Of a stretch of DNA of 34,814 nucleotides, positions 16,835-27,100 are shown piece by piece. The stretch is from Atopobiaceae bacterium (GTDB taxonomy: Bacteria; Actinomycetota; Coriobacteriia; Coriobacteriales; Atopobiaceae). The DNA lies in NCBI GenBank assembly GCA_017510785.1, contig JAFWMH010000073.1, positions 1 through 34,814 of the forward strand, in the 5' to 3' direction. Both the position numbers and the translations under genes were made by a program. Under the pieces are notes generated by a model that saw only the letters and a list, made by a program, of their open reading frames with translations, searched no databases and was not told the DNA's origin. How positions within the stretch are numbered: position 1 is the first letter of the stretch; the number at the start of each line of letters is the position of its first letter.

Positions 16835-17263
16835 ATGGCAACCGGAGCAGCCAATCTCGTGGCATTCGAAACCGCGCTTGACCAACGAGACATAAAATAC
16901 GTGGAATTAGAGAACTCCAAGCAGCCTGCAGTGCGCATTGGCTACAACATGCAAAACATGGACCATCTGGACGTGTTCTTCTGGTTCGATCCCGACGGCG
17001 AAACGATGCACTTCGGCACCGGCGTTATGGCTCATGTACCCGAGAACAAAACCGAGCAGGCCTTGCGTGCGATAAACGCCGCCAATGTAAACTATCGCTG
17101 GCTCACCTTCTTCCTCGATAAAGACAACGACATCGTTTCCAGCGGCGACCAGGTCCTCGCCCCCAACGTGGTGGGCGACACCTGCTACGAGCTGCTCAAT
17201 CGCACCCTCAACATTTGCGATGAGGCCTACACCTCCTTTATGAAGGCCATTTGGGCCAGCTAA
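16835..17263 (+). CDS. YbjN domain-containing protein
   Basis: The 142-residue soluble protein resembles the YbjN superfamily (type III secretion chaperone-like fold) in length, the alternating strand/helix pattern, and a final helical stretch after YRWLTFFLDKDNDIV. In that family the biochemical role is not settled; E. coli YbjN affects stress and motility. ATG 16835 follows GAAAGGAA at 16821-16828; a GTG at 16829 would overlap the ribosome site. It stands alone between the DUF47-pit operon (divergent) and a gene-free stretch. Confidence 0.75.
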   Translation: MATGAANLVAFETALDQRDIKYVELENSKQPAVRIGYNMQNMDHLDVFFWFDPDGETMHFGTGVMAHVPENKTEQALRAINAANVNYRWLTFFLDKDNDIVSSGDQVLAPNVVGDTCYELLNRTLNICDEAYTSFMKAIWAS

Positions 17264-17300
17264 AACGCAAGACGCCGCCCCACCAATGCCGGCAAAGTAT

Positions 17301-17329
17301 GGCCGCCACTCCGCGTTGGAATGGCGGCC
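17301..17329 (+). terminator. Strong hairpin after the YbjN-like gene
   Basis: GGCCGCCACTCC and GGAATGGCGGCC pair at 11 of 12 positions with a 5-base loop. There is no T-run on either side, so it is either an atypical terminator or a 3'-end stabiliser. It is the first feature of the gene-free stretch 17264-17741. Confidence 0.45.
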
Positions 17330-17453
17330 GTCTCGCGCTTGCGAGGGGCGTACTCGACAAAACGGACCACAGGCTCTTATCCGTGACGTTGGAATCCGGT
17401 CTCAGGCAGACCTCGGGCCCTTTACGCATCATCTGTGGGCATAAACGTTTCAA

Positions 17454-17548
17454 TGTGTACAATTTCCTCGACGAAAAAAGGGCTGAGTGTACGATCTTGT
17501 CTCCGAATTGTACATTGGGCCGGTTTTTCATCCATGAAATTGTACACA
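17454..17548. repeat. 95-bp imperfect palindrome in a gene-free region
   Basis: The outer arms contain a perfect 12-bp inverted repeat, GTGTACAATTTC (17455-17466) and GAAATTGTACAC (17536-17547). Similarity continues inward: GAAAAA..GG-C on the left matches the reverse complement on the right, then a second GTAC pair (GTGTACGAT near 17487; AATTGTACAT near 17507). Read in the corresponding frame, both strands give nearly the same peptide (VYNFLDEK.. and VYNFMDEK..), which follows from the symmetry. The rest of 17264-17741 holds the hairpin at 17301, a direct repeat at 17608, and no credible gene. Confidence 0.7.
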
Positions 17549-17607
17549 CCGAAATCAGGCTGAATGCGACGCAGCCGACAGCCTGGTCGGTGAGCCGCGC
17601 CGGTGTG

Positions 17608-17633
17608 CCCAGCTGGTAGGCCCAGCTGGTGGG
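17608..17633. repeat. 13-bp tandem direct repeat
   Basis: CCCAGCTGGTAGG (17608-17620) is followed directly by CCCAGCTGGTGGG (17621-17633), with one difference. Each copy contains the palindrome CCAGCTGG. It lies about 110 bp downstream of the VWA lipoprotein stop on that gene's strand. Confidence 0.6.
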
Positions 17634-17741
17634 TCCTGTTGCGACCATGCCGCGGCACGTGGCAGTACGGTCGTGCGCGGAAATGACCGTCTGTGACGCA
17701 CAACGCACAATAACGGCTATTTCCACACTTGCAGGCTGGCG

Positions 17742-19604
17742 CTAGTTCGTGGCAGCCATATCGACGAGGTCGCAAAAGTCGAGACGCAACTCGTCTTTGG
17801 TGTCGCCCACGAGCGCACGCACGGATTCGTACGTGGACGTACCCTTGAACTCAGAATCGCGCAGCAGCATACCAAACTCACTCACGGCAGCCACAAAGCG
17901 CCAATCGTCGCCGGGATCGTCTGAGCGATTCGCCTCGCCAACCACAAGCTCCTGCTCGCGAACATCGTTTTCGGCCACGGGCTTGTAACGCAGCTTTGCC
18001 GTTAGCCATTCGTCCGTCGCAGTCGTCTGTTCGCTTTGCTGCTCGTATTTGAGCTCAGGCGTGGGAACATCGAATGCCGAATCGGCCCGCACGATTTCGT
18101 ACACAACCGTAAACTGACTGTTCGGACCAACCTCCGCGGCGTCCTTGGTATCGTCCTTAAAGTCCTCGTCGGCCATCGCGCGATTTTCGTAGCCAATGAG
18201 GCGATACCCCTTAACCTTGGAAGGATTAAACTCCACCTGAACCTTCACGTCGTCGGCAAACGGCACAAGGTTGGCCGTGAGACGCTCGCCAAACACGCGC
18301 TTTGCCTCCAGCACGCCATCGATGTAATGATACGAGCCGTTGCCATGGTCGGCCAGCGTCTCCATCTTGTTGTCCTTGTAGTTACCCGTACCAAACCCGA
18401 GGACGGAAAGGTACACGCCCTTCTCCCGTTGCTTGTCCACAAAGTCGTGCAGGTCGCTCTCGCTCGACATGCCCACATTGAGGTCGCCATCGGAAGCCAT
18501 AACGATGCGATTGACGCCGCCCTCTATGAAGTTTTTCTCTGCGATTTCGTACGCCATCTTGAGGCCGGCCTCGCCATTCGTGGAGCCATCGGCCTTAAGC
18601 GCGCGAATGGCCCGCATAATCTCCGTGCGATCGGTGCCCTTCACGCCTTCGAGCACGACTTCTTCTTGGCCGGAATACGTAACGACGGATACCCGGTCGT
18701 TCTCGCCGAGCGACTTCGTAAGCTCGGCAAACGCGTCCTTGAGCAAGTCGAGCTTATCGGGCGAATCCATCGATCCCGAAACGTCAATAAGAAACACGAG
18801 GTTCGACCCTTTCTTGGCCATGGCCTCGTCCTCCTTGCCCGTCGCGTAGCCCAACACGAGAAGGTCGGTATCCTTGTTCCACGGGCAGGCTCCGATGCGC
18901 GCGGAAATGGCAAATGGCTCGGCTCCCTCGGGCGCAGGATAGTCGTAGTTAAAGTAATTGAGCATCTCCTCTATGCGCACGGCGCCCGTAGGAATAACGC
19001 GCTCGTCGTATGTGTGGCCATAGTAGCCTTCGTCCTCGGGCATAGCTTCCACGGCCTCGGGTTGGTCTTTTGGCTCCTCGACTGTGTCCTCGTCCTTGTC
19101 CTTGTCTTTGTCCTCGTCTTTGTCCTTGTCCCCTTCGGCTGCCACAGCCACATGATACCCGTCCTTCAACATGCGGCGCAGGTTGGCATAGCTCGCCGTA
19201 TCCACGTCCGCCGAAATCGTCGAGAGAGGGCGCGCTTTGGTGGAGACAAAACCAACCTCTTCAACCGAATCGTATTCCTCGGTGTTGTAGTCCTCGACAG
19301 GGTTTCCAGCATATCCCGAGGGGACGGCTGCCTCGTATGCCTCCCCATCCACCATGCCAAGAGGCTCGGCCGCATCCCCCGTCGTCTTGGCGTTCGATCC
19401 CGGTGGCATCGCGTCTCGCGAAGGCGCGGCCTCCGGGGACTGCATCTCGGTTTGCTGCGTCTCGGTTTGCTGCTTCTCGGTTTGCTGTGTCTCGGTTTGT
19501 GCCGTCTCGGTTTGCTCCAGCGGTGTTGGCGCCACACCGCAACCGCCCAACCCCACAACAAGAGCCACCATGCCACCAACTGTCCATCGTGCTATGCGTT
19601 TCAT
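17742..19604 (-). CDS. VWA-domain lipoprotein (YfbK-like)
   Basis: The 620-residue protein starts at ATG 19604, with AGGAGGGG at about 19611-19618; a longer frame from 19649 lacks support. Residues 1-22 are a lipoprotein signal with the lipobox GLGGC, so it is anchored outside the membrane. A Gln/Thr/Glu repeat region follows (about 30-65). The VWA N-terminal extension is seen around LSTISADVDTASYANLRR and EEMLNYFNYDYP, interrupted by a Lys/Asp/Glu tract (KDKDEDKD..). The VWA domain has MIDAS residues DVSGS at 274-278, which bind a metal ion for protein contacts. The C-terminal part matches the YfbK/DUF3520 domain. The ligand is unknown. The promoter overlaps a repeat-element end at 19659. 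Confidence 0.9.
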   Translation of the reverse strand: MKRIARWTVGGMVALVVGLGGCGVAPTPLEQTETAQTETQQTEKQQTETQQTEMQSPEAAPSRDAMPPGSNAKTTGDAAEPLGMVDGEAYEAAVPSGYAGNPVEDYNTEEYDSVEEVGFVSTKARPLSTISADVDTASYANLRRMLKDGYHVAVAAEGDKDKDEDKDKDKDEDTVEEPKDQPEAVEAMPEDEGYYGHTYDERVIPTGAVRIEEMLNYFNYDYPAPEGAEPFAISARIGACPWNKDTDLLVLGYATGKEDEAMAKKGSNLVFLIDVSGSMDSPDKLDLLKDAFAELTKSLGENDRVSVVTYSGQEEVVLEGVKGTDRTEIMRAIRALKADGSTNGEAGLKMAYEIAEKNFIEGGVNRIVMASDGDLNVGMSSESDLHDFVDKQREKGVYLSVLGFGTGNYKDNKMETLADHGNGSYHYIDGVLEAKRVFGERLTANLVPFADDVKVQVEFNPSKVKGYRLIGYENRAMADEDFKDDTKDAAEVGPNSQFTVVYEIVRADSAFDVPTPELKYEQQSEQTTATDEWLTAKLRYKPVAENDVREQELVVGEANRSDDPGDDWRFVAAVSEFGMLLRDSEFKGTSTYESVRALVGDTKDELRLDFCDLVDMAATN

Positions 19605-19647
19605 GCTCGCTCCCCTCCTAGGCGCGTGTGGCGAAGTCCCTGCCCCC

Positions 19648-19676
19648 ACAATACCTTGCCCCTATTGAAGAGTCAA
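19648..19676 (-). promoter_or_regulatory. Promoter of the VWA lipoprotein, -35 supplied by a repeat-element end
   Basis: On the minus strand, TTGACT (19671-19676) is spaced exactly 17 bp from TATTGT (19648-19653), about 44 bp upstream of the start codon. The -35 and part of the spacer belong to the terminal repeat of the element starting at 19659, so the element seems to have donated half of the promoter. Confidence 0.6.
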
Positions 19677-19706
19677 ATCTGGAAGTGGCCCGGAGAGGCA
19701 GCCACA
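19659..19706 (+). mobile_element. MITE-like element, left-end fragment (copy 2)
   Basis: The first ~48 bp match the left end of the 4518-4660 element: CCCCTA, then GTCAAAT, then AGTGGCCCGGAG. After that the sequence changes to the G/C-tract repeat at 19708 and there is no right end. It is therefore a truncated or recombined copy, between the VWA lipoprotein and the permease remnant. Confidence 0.7.
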
Positions 19707-19707
19707 C

Positions 19708-19743
19708 GGGGGCTACCCCCTGACAGCAGGGGGCTACCCCCTG
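19708..19743 (-). repeat. Two successive G5-CTA-C5 palindromes
   Basis: GGGGGCTACCCCC occurs at 19708-19720 and again at 19729-19741, a period of 21 bp; the second is extended to CAGGGGG/CCCCCTG. They lie 14 bp after the stop of the permease remnant on the minus strand and could act as a double hairpin ending that transcript, although no T-run follows. Confidence 0.55.
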
Positions 19744-19756
19744 GTTGCACAACAAC

Positions 19757-22180
19757 TCAAAAGCGGTTGATGTCCGTGAGGTCGAAGCGCGGAATCCTAC
19801 GTAACGATACGAGCAACATCACCGCAGAAAGCACTCCCGAGCCAATCGCCCCCGCGAAAACCGCGAGAGTATTAATTCCTCTAATGAAGTATCCGCTAAA
19901 CGGCTCGAGCGCAACCACGGTGACGTTTCCCATCACCGACCCCAACACAACCCCCAACACGATGCCAAGTATCGTGAGCGCAATCGAATCGCGATAGATG
20001 TAGGCTTTGGCCTCTTTCGTAGAGAAGCCGCAAATCATAAGCACGATAAGCTCGCTCTTCTTCTCTTCGACGAACATAACATTGAGGTTGAGCAGCACCA
20101 AGGCGGCCATAAGCGCCGAGAGCGCCAAGTACACGTACACAACGGTGCTCAGGAGCCTGAGCATTACGTTGAAGCCGTACGATGCCAATTCGCGATCGCG
20201 CTTCAAGGCAGCGAAGCCATCGACCTCGTGTAGGGCATCGCACGTGCGCTCGTAGTCGGCTCCCTCAGTATTTGCTAGCAGCGCGTTCGGCGCAGGCCGC
20301 TCGCCAAACGCCTGACGATACTCATTTTGGCTCAACACGAACTCATGCCGCATCAAGTAATAGTCGAAAACGCCTGCGACGGTAAATGCGTGCGTCTTGC
20401 CCGTATACTCGCTGAGGGTAATCTCGTCGCCCGCTCTAACGCCCATGTGCTCGCCATAGGCTGCCGATATCCACAAGCCCCCGTTTTCGTTTTCGGCGTG
20501 TTCGCCTGCAAGTGAAGTAACGTTGTAGAACTTCTCGAATGCCTCAAGGCTTGTAGGTATCATCATGGTGGCCGTCGCCTGGGACCCATCGGGTTTCCGT
20601 ATTATCATACTGGTTGTGTACACGGGAGCACTGCTCATGCCGCGATCGTAGAGCACCTTCGCTGCCTCATCAACCTTTTCTTGACTTGACTCGTCGAGGT
20701 ACACGATGGAATCGAACGAATACACATTTTCGTAATGCGCGACGAGACTCTGTGCAACGTTGCCGTATAACGTCACGGCCACCACTATGAGCGCCGTGCA
20801 ACCAACCACGCCGACGAGCGTTCCAACAACGCGTCGCCGGTCGTTAACGCAGTTGTTCACAATGGTTTGCGAATAGAGCGACATGCGCTGCCAAATCGCC
20901 CAACGCTCGTAGAAGTGTTCTTTTGCATTGGCAGTTGACTCTCCCCGCAAAAGATCGAGGGCCTCGCGTTTGAGCAAACCATGGGCAGCGAACCAAGTTG
21001 CCGCCAAGATGAGCACCAGCTCCAAGCCGCCCATAACGCACATATCCACAGCATCAATATATGGACCATACGCTGGAATAGAGTACTGATTCATCAGCAC
21101 GGGATTCGAGATGCCCTGGACCACGACCACCGCCATAAACAATCCACCCAGCACGCCCAGAAGAACCGAGAGGCCACTAAACCACAAATACGATGCCGTA
21201 ACCTCGCGTGCACGAAAACCCATGGCCTTCTTGGTGCCAATCCCCACGATTTGCTCATGGACCAAACGAGAGATAGCCGAGTAGCATACGAACAGGCCGA
21301 CCAAAACGAACAAAAGCGCCATCGCCCACTTCATGTTGTCCATCATGCCCGAAAGTATTTCGGTGCTTTGCGCTTCCCCGGTATCCACGCGCGAAATGAC
21401 GGACCATTCGTACTTGACGAGCTGGTCGAACTGGTCGCGCGCGTCTGCAAGCTGTTCTTTGCCCGTCTCCAACTCCCCGCTTTTCTGCGCGACTAGTTGC
21501 TTGCCCGCCTCCAGCTCGCCAGTTCTTTGCTCCAGCTCGCGTTTTCCATCGTCAAGCTCGCGTTGGCCGGCATCGATTTGGTTTCGGCCTTCGCTCACGC
21601 CGATGTCGTATTCCGCCCGCTTGGAGAAATACAGGTCCCAACCAGCATCAAGCTCGGCTTTGGCATCGCCAAGTTGCCGATTCGTGTCGTCGAGCGACTC
21701 GCGCATAAGCCGCAACCCACCGGGTATATCCAAAAGCATGATGGTGACGTCGCTCACGGTATACGACGCACCCGCAATGTTGTCAAAAAAACGACCGAGG
21801 TTCTCTACGGCGCCACGCGCCTCGTCTCGCTTTTCGTTTGCATTCTCCTTTGTTATGAGGCCGTCGACTCCTTGATGACCGCCATCGATATGCAACTCGA
21901 CGCCCATTACGGTGGCCACGTAATTTCCCGTCCTCGAAACGGCATTTAAATCGGCCACCAACGCGTTGCGAACCTCCACATAGGCCTGGTAGGACGACTC
22001 AACCTGAGGCCACAACCCATCCTTTTGCTCGTCCGGCGCACCATTGTACGCATCGAGCGCGCCGCTAAACTCGTTGTAGCGGTCGGAGAGGTCCGTTTGA
22101 TACATGCGCAGTTGGTTATAGGTCGCAACAAACGCATCGTATTCCGTATGGATGCGCTCGAACGCCGCGTGCGCTTCGCC
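19757..22180 (-). pseudogene. FtsX-like ABC permease, 5'-truncated remnant
   Basis: The reading frame encodes the C-terminal ~800 residues of a large FtsX/MacB-type ABC permease. It has an extracytoplasmic coiled coil (about 21400-21700), a first FtsX domain with three membrane helices (about 20950-21330), a linker helix pair, a second extracytoplasmic domain, and a terminal FtsX domain with three helices (about 19800-20150). The N-terminal membrane helix and first part of the extracellular domain are missing. The frame continues without a start into the C-terminal end of a GAF domain, out of frame with the start of that GAF domain. Such permeases usually exceed 1000 residues and need an ATPase; none is present. 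I read this as one deletion joining an upstream gene to the permease interior, plus a frameshift. The 22363 start is not plausible. Confidence 0.7.
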
Positions 22181-22713
22181 ATTAATCACCCTGCCGGGTT
22201 CCCAAGCCGGCTGCAGATTCTCGTTTTCCTCGTGCGCCAACGCTGCGAGCATGGCCATCATCTCGCAAACGTCCGCTTCCTCGTTGGTAAAGGGACCGCC
22301 GCCTGCTTGTTGACGAACTGAATCACACCGAGGTCTTCGGTAGCGCTCGAAAAGGGCACGCAAATCATGGAGGTTATCTCGATGCCTCCGAAGTCGGCAA
22401 CTGTCGCGGGGTCGTTCGCAGCCGAAAACGTTAGGTAGCGCTCGGCCGTTTGCGTTTTGTAAACGCGTCCTACCGCGCCCTCCCCCGGCTCATGGCTGCA
22501 CGAGGTAAGATCCGACGACGCCACCCAAAAGTACGGATGGAGCCGTCCCTCCTCCTGCCTGTTGGCGTACCAAATCGCCCCCGCTTCCGCCTTGCAGCTA
22601 TCGAGGATAATCTTGAGGCCTTCCTGCAACGCCTCATCGAGCGTCGTCGCACGACTAATGGCAGCCTGAGCTGCGCTGAGCGCCCGATACGCAGAGACCA
22701 TGGCATTATCCAC
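22181..22713 (-). pseudogene. GAF-domain gene fragment with a frameshift, fused to the permease remnant
   Basis: From GTG 22713 (GGAAGGGA upstream; a TTG at 22731 is possible but has no ribosome site) a GAF domain reads in one frame to about 22300: FVDNAMVSAYRALSAAQAAI, AGAIWYA, GEGAVGRVY, ICVPFS, GVIQFVNKQ. The expected continuation (GGPFTNEEADVCEMMAMLAA) is in the next frame, from about 22300 to 22190. This is consistent with loss of one base in the GC-rich run at 22296-22304. The second frame then runs directly into the permease. GAF domains bind small ligands or cyclic nucleotides. From general knowledge of this lineage I infer that it was the N-terminal part of a GAF-ABC ATPase. Confidence 0.65.
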
Positions 22714-22777
22714 GAACGGCGTCCCTTCCAACCAGTTGCAGATTTTTCTACACTATAGCAGAACGCACAAAGCTATT

Positions 22778-23317
22778 CTACAGGCTGAGATTCTCGATTA
22801 CGTCGAATCGGTCGATGCGAATGAGGATTTGGTCGAGGTCGACGGCCGCCCAAAGCATGGCGCGACGACGATGCCCCACGAACACGTACACGTTGCGATT
22901 CTTCGGCAAAATGACTGACTTCGTCCATTCCATGGCGCTTATCTCGTCGTACCGCAACGAAACGGTCGGACCGAAGAACGGCGTAATTTGCATATAATCG
23001 TCGAACGTAACCACCCTGTAGCGTCGGAACAGAAGCCAAATTACGAACACCGTCGCCAAAAAAGCGTCGAAAAACGAAATGACCACATTGGTTTCGGTCT
23101 CGAATACCCCAAGCTCGCACATCCAGCCCACTAGCACGGCAAGCGCCCCCATAAACACGATGACCGCAGCCACCCCCCACGAGAAGGCGGCTGCGACGGC
23201 ATAGGTATCGTGATGACTATGGTGACGCTCCGAAACGTCAGCATCGCTCACCCATACGATGGCAACGGAAACCAGCGGTATTACAACCGTCAATGCCATG
23301 AGTGGAGCAAGCAACAT
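22778..23317 (-). CDS. Small membrane protein, function unknown
   Basis: The 179-residue protein has three membrane segments (about 2-24, 42-67 and 78-97) and a His-rich loop (SERHHSHHD, about 30-38). The soluble C-terminal domain (about 98-179) begins RRYRVVTFDDYMQITPFF and shows a strand-rich pattern like bacterial PH domains; that assignment is weak. ATG 23317 has AGGGGA at 23321-23326, and starts 9 bp after the stop of the phosphatase gene, so the two are cotranscribed. It ends 65 bp before the GAF fragment. No specific function is proposed. Confidence 0.8.
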   Translation of the reverse strand: MLLAPLMALTVVIPLVSVAIVWVSDADVSERHHSHHDTYAVAAAFSWGVAAVIVFMGALAVLVGWMCELGVFETETNVVISFFDAFLATVFVIWLLFRRYRVVTFDDYMQITPFFGPTVSLRYDEISAMEWTKSVILPKNRNVYVFVGHRRRAMLWAAVDLDQILIRIDRFDVIENLSL

Positions 23318-23326
23318 GAACGTCCC

Positions 23327-24076
23327 CTACTCTTCTACCAAGCGGCGCCAAACGGCCGCCACGTCCTCGTCGGGGACGCCACACTCGAGCAGGAAGTTAT
23401 CTACGCCACCATGCTCGTTTACCATGATGTCGTACGTCTCCTCCATAACCTCGGCACGAGAATCGAGAAAAGGACGAAAGGCGCGTTGCGCCGCACCGTC
23501 CCACTGGGCGAGGTACATGGGCGAGTTAAGCAAATTGGGGCGCGTTTGCATGTAGTTGGCAACAATGTCCCATTTGCTCACGCCAGCAAGGCTCAAAAGG
23601 ATCATGGCCAAAACACCGGTGCGGTCCTTGCCCACCGCACAATGGAACAGCACGCATCCCTCGGGCGCTTCCGCCAAAAAGCGCAGGCACGAGCGTATGC
23701 CTTCGTAGTTCTCCAGAATCATGCGGTACAGCTTTACCATGGAGGCATCCTCGGGACAAAGCCCGTCGGACACTTGGCTGGCATCGGCCATGTTGAAGTC
23801 GAGCAGGGGTATGTTGGCGAACATCACGTCGGGGCCAATCGGACGGTCGCGGTCCTGCACCACCTCGGAAGGGTCGCGCAAGTCGATAACCGCCCGCACG
23901 CCGTAGTCGTACAGGAACCGCTCGTCACGCGGCGTGAGCATCGAGAGTCCATCGGAGCGTAAGAAGCGATGGTACTGGGTTTGGCCACCATTCGCCGTGG
24001 GATATCCGCCCAATTCACGCGTGTTGAAGGCACCTTCCAGCGGCAGCCGCACCCAGCTTCGTTCGTGAGGTTCCAT
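23327..24076 (-). CDS. Tyrosine-protein phosphatase-like enzyme (DSP/PTP family)
   Basis: The 249-residue protein matches the bacterial tyrosine phosphatase family that includes LipA/IphP-type enzymes (Y_phosphatase3). The N-terminal motif NTRELGGYP is typical. The P-loop HCAVGKDRTG carries the nucleophile Cys146 (pattern HCxxGKDRTG), and VIDLRDPSE provides an upstream acidic loop. Substrates in this family include phosphotyrosine, phosphoserine or phosphoinositides, and cannot be told from sequence. There is no signal peptide, so it is cytoplasmic. ATG 24076 has GAGGGAAAGG upstream. It is first in a two-gene operon with the small membrane protein. Confidence 0.92.
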   Translation of the reverse strand: MEPHERSWVRLPLEGAFNTRELGGYPTANGGQTQYHRFLRSDGLSMLTPRDERFLYDYGVRAVIDLRDPSEVVQDRDRPIGPDVMFANIPLLDFNMADASQVSDGLCPEDASMVKLYRMILENYEGIRSCLRFLAEAPEGCVLFHCAVGKDRTGVLAMILLSLAGVSKWDIVANYMQTRPNLLNSPMYLAQWDGAAQRAFRPFLDSRAEVMEETYDIMVNEHGGVDNFLLECGVPDEDVAAVWRRLVEE

Positions 24077-24198
24077 ACAAGCCTTTCCCTCGTCCTTTGC
24101 ATCTCTCTACTCTAGCGCACTCCGGCGGACTTCTCGACTAGAATCAGCGTTGCGAAACCAGTGCGACACGCTCCGCGGGAGTTTGCTTCGAGCAAAAG

Positions 24199-27100
24199 CT
24201 ACTTTGCAGCGAGTTCCGCCTCGATTTTCTCGAATACGGTATCGGGCAGCTCGTCGCCTTCGAGGACGAAGCCTCGTCCTTCACGGAAGTTCTCCTTCGC
24301 AACCGAAATCATGAGCTTTATGCGGTTGAGCTGGTTAACCTCGCTCGCGCCCGGGTCGTAGTCCACGGCCACGATGTTGGACTCGGGATGCATTTGTCGC
24401 AAACGCTTAATAACCGACTTGCCAACGACGTGGTTGGGCAGGCACGCAAACGGCGAGGCACACACGATGTTGGGCGTACCCGTCTCGATGAGCTCGATCA
24501 TCTCGGCCGTGAGCAGCCAGCCCTCGCCCATGGTGTTGCACAGCGAAAGCACCTGCTCGGCCTTTTTGCCGAGCTCGAAGATTTGCGTGTACGGCTCGAA
24601 GCGCTCGCTCTCCTCCAACATCTTGTTCATGGGCGCCCGCAACGCATCGATGGCCGCGATGCCAATGCCATGCGTCACGCGGTTGCGACGCTTCGTACCC
24701 AGCTCATGCTTGAGGTGAATTTGGTTCGACATGCCAAACAGGAAGAAGTCCACCAAACCGGGCACGTTGGCCTCGCACCCCTCCGCCTCGATGACGCGCA
24801 CCACGTCGTTGTTGGCCGTGGGATGGAACTTCACGAGGATTTCGCCCACCACACCGACGCGCGGCTTGGAGCGATCGTTTACGAGCGGCAGCACATCGAA
24901 CGCATCCACGGTATCCTTGCACAAACGTAGGAACACCTTGCGCGTTGCACCCGGCAGTTGCACTTTAGCGCGCGACATGAGGGTATTGTAGAGCTTGTCG
25001 GCTGCGCCGGGCGTGGCCTCGTAGGGACGCGTGCGATACAGGCACTGCATAATGAGGTCGCCGAAAAGCAACGCGTAGACGCCGCTCATTACCAAGCGCG
25101 GTTGCATTACGTTGAAGCCGGGGTTGGACTCGTCGAGACCACCTGCCACCGAAAGCGAGATGACGGGAATATGGGGGTTGCCCGACTCTTTGAGTGCCTT
25201 GCGGATAAGAGCGATGTAGTTGGTTGCTCGGCAGCCGCCGCCGGTTTGCGAGATGAGCACCGCCGTCCGGTTGAGGTCGTACTTGCCCGAAAGCACCGCA
25301 TTGATGAGCTGACCGGTAACGAGAATCGACGGATAGCAAATGTCGTTGTTCACGTACTTGAGGCCAGCGTCCACCGCGCCATGGTCCACTGAGGGCAAAA
25401 GCACCAAGTTGTAACCAACGTCGCGCAGGATGGCCTCCAGGAGCTCGAAGTGAATGGGCGACATCTGAGGCGCCAAAATGGTGTAGCCGGCATCGCGCAT
25501 CTCCTTGGTGAAGCGCACCTTCTCCATGGCCGCGCTCTTGGACTCGCGGTACACCGGTGGGCGGCGACGAAGATCGGTGTGGCGTGCCTCCTCCAGCGAG
25601 CCGTCGGCGAGCCGCACCTCGGGGGGCTCGACCTCCTCCGTCTCGCCGCGTTCGGCGAGCAACTCGAGCTTCTCGCGCTCCTCGGCAAGGGCAGCCATGA
25701 GCGAGCGAATGCGGATGCGCGCCGCGCCAAGGTTCGATACCTCATCGATTTTAAGAACGGTATAGATTTTGTCACTTGCCTCGAGAATCTCTTGCACCTG
25801 GTCGCAGGTAAGCGCGTCGAGCCCGCATCCAAAGCTGTTGAGCTGGATGAGGTCAAGGTCGTTGCGCGAGGCGACGAAACGTGCCGCACGATACAAGCGG
25901 CTGTGGTACATCCACTGGTCGACCACGCGAATGGGCCTCTCGGGCTGCATCTTGTGCGCGATGGAGTCCTCGGTGAGCACGGCAAAGCCAAAGCTGTTGA
26001 CGAGCTCGGGAATGGCGTGGTTAATCTCGGGGTCGTTGTGATACGGACGCCCCGCGATTACGATGCCATGCGCGTCGTGCTTCTCGATCCACTCGAGTGT
26101 CTCGTCGCCCAGGCGATGCATTTCCTGCTTGAAGTCGAGGTCGGCCTGCCACGCGGCCTCCACGGCAGCGCTTATTTGCTTGCGCGTAATGTGCATGCCA
26201 CGGAAACGCCCCTTGCCCTGCTTGGCGTCCTCCTCGCGTTGCTTGGAAACGATTTCGTACAGGCGTCGCTTGAGCTCGCTCTTGTCGTCGTAGGGCAAGA
26301 ACGGCGCGAGATACTCCACGTTTGGCGCCGCGAGCTCGTCCACGTTGAGTTCGAGCGCCTGCGGGTAGCTCATCACGATGGGGCAATTGTAGTGGTTGGT
26401 CGCCGTCTCGTCCTCCTTGCGCTCCCAACGCACGCACGGCATCCAAATGAAGTCCACGTCCTTTTCGAGCAAATTCATGATGTGTCCGTGGCTGAGCTTT
26501 GCGGGATAGCACACGCTCTCGCTCGGCATGGACTCGATGCCGGCCTCGTAGATGCGCTTGGTGGACTGGTCCGAAAGCACCACCGAGAGGCCAAGCTGCG
26601 TGAAGAACTCATGCCAGAAGGGATAGTTCTCGTACATGTTGAGTGCGCGCGGAATGCCCACGGTGCCGCGCGGCGCGTCCTGGGGCGCAAGGCCCTCGCG
26701 CTCGAAGAGAAGCTCGTTTTTACGTTTGAAGAGGTTGGGTGCCTCCACCTTGCCTTTGCGCGAGCGGCCCGAGCCCTTCTCGCAACGGTTGCCCGTAATG
26801 AAACGCCGCCCGCCTCCGAAGTCGTTGATGGTAAGGAGGCAGTTGTTGGAACAGCGTCCGCAGTTCACCTTCGTGAGTTTTACCGAAAGTTCGGCCAATC
26901 CATTGCGGTCGAGCACCGTTGAGGTGCCATCCTCGCCCGCGCGATCGCGCGCGAGCAGGGCCGCGCCATAGGCTCCCATGGAACCGGCGATGTCGGGGCG
27001 AATCACGTCGCGCCCCGTGAGCAGCTCGAACGCGCGCAAGGTGGCGTCGCTCATAAAGGTGCCGCCCTGAACCACGATGTGAGCGCCGATTTCGTCGTAG

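Noticed and set aside
18036..19997. 653-codon plus-strand ORF opposite the VWA lipoprotein, and similar long antisense frames opposite the EAL gene and the activase
   Set aside because: They are codon-bias shadows: no recognisable domains, no ribosome sites, and the opposite strand has well-supported proteins.
22258..22731. A complete short GAF-domain protein
   Set aside because: Its last ~15 residues do not fit a GAF domain, whereas the next frame supplies the expected continuation, so it is a frameshifted fragment.
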